Source: an archaeon
Lineage (GTDB): Archaea; Nanobdellota; Nanobdellia; SCGC-AAA011-G17; GW2011-AR17
Direction of reading: 5' to 3'
NCBI GenBank assembly: GCA_023245975.1
Contig: JAHFJF010000047.1
Span: 1-7,055, forward strand
DNA: 7,055 bases
The notes beneath the pieces are model-generated. The model saw only the letters and a program-made list of their open reading frames with translations. It was not told where the DNA came from and searched no databases. This document shows, piece by piece, positions 6,530 to 7,055 of the stretch. Positions within the stretch are counted from its first letter, which is position 1; every line of letters begins with the position of its first letter. The position numbers were made by a program, and so were the translations under genes.

Positions 6530-7055
6530 ATGAAGCCTTCTATTTTGGTTTTGGCAATTATTCTAGTATTGTCTATCCAAGTTTCAGCACAAAGCATGAT
6601 TTATTACAACCAGCCTCAGCCAACCAGGCAGCTGACTATGGTGCAACAAAATGTACAAGTTAAAGATGAGAATGAAACAGGGACTTTCACTATAATTTCA
6701 AAGCCATCGATGGTAACAACAAATGCCTACGAGGATGATTCTTTAAAGTTAAACTGCCCCTATGAGCCGGCAGGGTTAGCTATAGAAGGGATAATAATGC
6801 CGGGCCCATCTTTGCCTTCTCAGCCATACGATTTTGATGAGGGGGATTGTGACATGCTGGGCAATGAGGATAAGATTGCTGCATATGTTCAAGAATTAAA
6901 GGAAATAGCAGAGGCATGCAAGAATGCTGCCATAGAAAAATATCCTGAAGTATTGGAAGATAAGGATGATTTGGATGGCGCAATAGATGATTTGCCGTCG
7001 CCTTCACCAGAATCAGAATTTTTAATAAAGCCTACAATGCCTATAAGGGGATTTT
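6530..7055 (+). CDS. Predicted secreted or membrane-anchored protein, 3' end beyond window
   Basis: Open from the ATG at 6530 to the window edge (175 whole codons, no stop). The N-terminus is a classic Sec signal peptide: MK, a hydrophobic core PSILVLAIILVLSIQ, and a likely cleavage after VSA at residue 20. The mature part begins with a Gln/Pro/Thr-rich stretch (about 21-45) with an NET N-glycosylation sequon at residue 48, then a likely beta-rich segment (52-75), and an acidic part with Cys at 76, 107 and 130. A helix about 113-137 (KIAAYVQELKEIAEACKNA) is followed by an Asp/Glu-rich and Pro/Ser-rich tail. No family is recognised and no catalytic motif is seen. It probably acts at the cell surface. 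The Cys residues could form disulfides outside the cell, but this cannot be judged without the rest. A C-terminal anchor, if any, lies beyond the edge. Confidence 0.75.
   Translation, partial: MKPSILVLAIILVLSIQVSAQSMIYYNQPQPTRQLTMVQQNVQVKDENETGTFTIISKPSMVTTNAYEDDSLKLNCPYEPAGLAIEGIIMPGPSLPSQPYDFDEGDCDMLGNEDKIAAYVQELKEIAEACKNAAIEKYPEVLEDKDDLDGAIDDLPSPSPESEFLIKPTMPIRGF

Noticed and set aside
6780..7007. Minus-strand frame of 75 codons with Cys and His (CPACHNPPH) resembling a zinc or heme motif
   Set aside because: It is antisense to the secreted protein gene, which has a convincing signal peptide and open frame; the Cys/His content comes from reversed GCA/ATG-rich codons.
1..7055. CRISPR array, insertion sequence, integrase or tRNA-linked attachment site
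   Set aside because: No regularly spaced repeats, transposase or integrase motifs, and no second copy of the tRNA 3' end was seen by eye.

Overview
The window looks archaeal. The initiation factor is of the aIF5B/eIF5B type rather than the longer bacterial IF2. Likely start sites have A/T-rich TATA-like octamers about 27-34 bases upstream, two starts have a GGTGA Shine-Dalgarno motif, and the tRNA gene does not encode its CCA end. Very tight packing (4-base and 13-base overlaps, intergenic gaps under 100 bases) and moderately AT-rich DNA suggest a small-genome archaeon, possibly of the DPANN group. That placement is an inference; no ribosomal RNA or other marker is present to fix it.

Layout from left to right. 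Positions 1-1104 (+) hold nearly all of a classical zinc-finger DnaJ; only its first few codons lie off the left edge. It converges with, and overlaps by 4 bases, a two-gene minus-strand operon of a YeaH/YhbH-type (DUF444) protein (3742-2630) followed by a SpoVR/YcgB-family protein (2633-1101), joined by an ATGA overlap. A 92-base divergent region (3743-3834) carries candidate promoters for this operon and for the plus-strand operon, which is infB/aIF5B (3835-5538) and a translationally coupled 97-residue protein of unknown function (5526-5819). A tRNA-Arg(UCG) gene lies convergently at 5908-5835 (-). Next comes a small J-domain protein (6443-5958, -) with an unrecognised C-terminal half. An 86-base divergent region separates it from a gene for a secreted or membrane-anchored protein (6530 onward, +) that runs off the right edge.

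How the genes may work together: DnaJ delivers substrates to DnaK (not in the window, commonly adjacent), and the second J-domain protein is probably another DnaK co-chaperone with a specialised target. YeaH and SpoVR belong to a conserved stationary-phase/stress module that in bacteria usually includes the kinase PrkA (YeaG); no prkA is seen here. The infB operon and the tRNA are translation genes. No mobile element, CRISPR array or integrase is visible, and no stretch longer than 300 bases is without a gene. The least explained items are the kinase-less YeaH-SpoVR pair, the infB-coupled small gene, the orphan C-terminus of the small J-protein with an inverted repeat at its predicted transcription start, and the truncated secreted protein.
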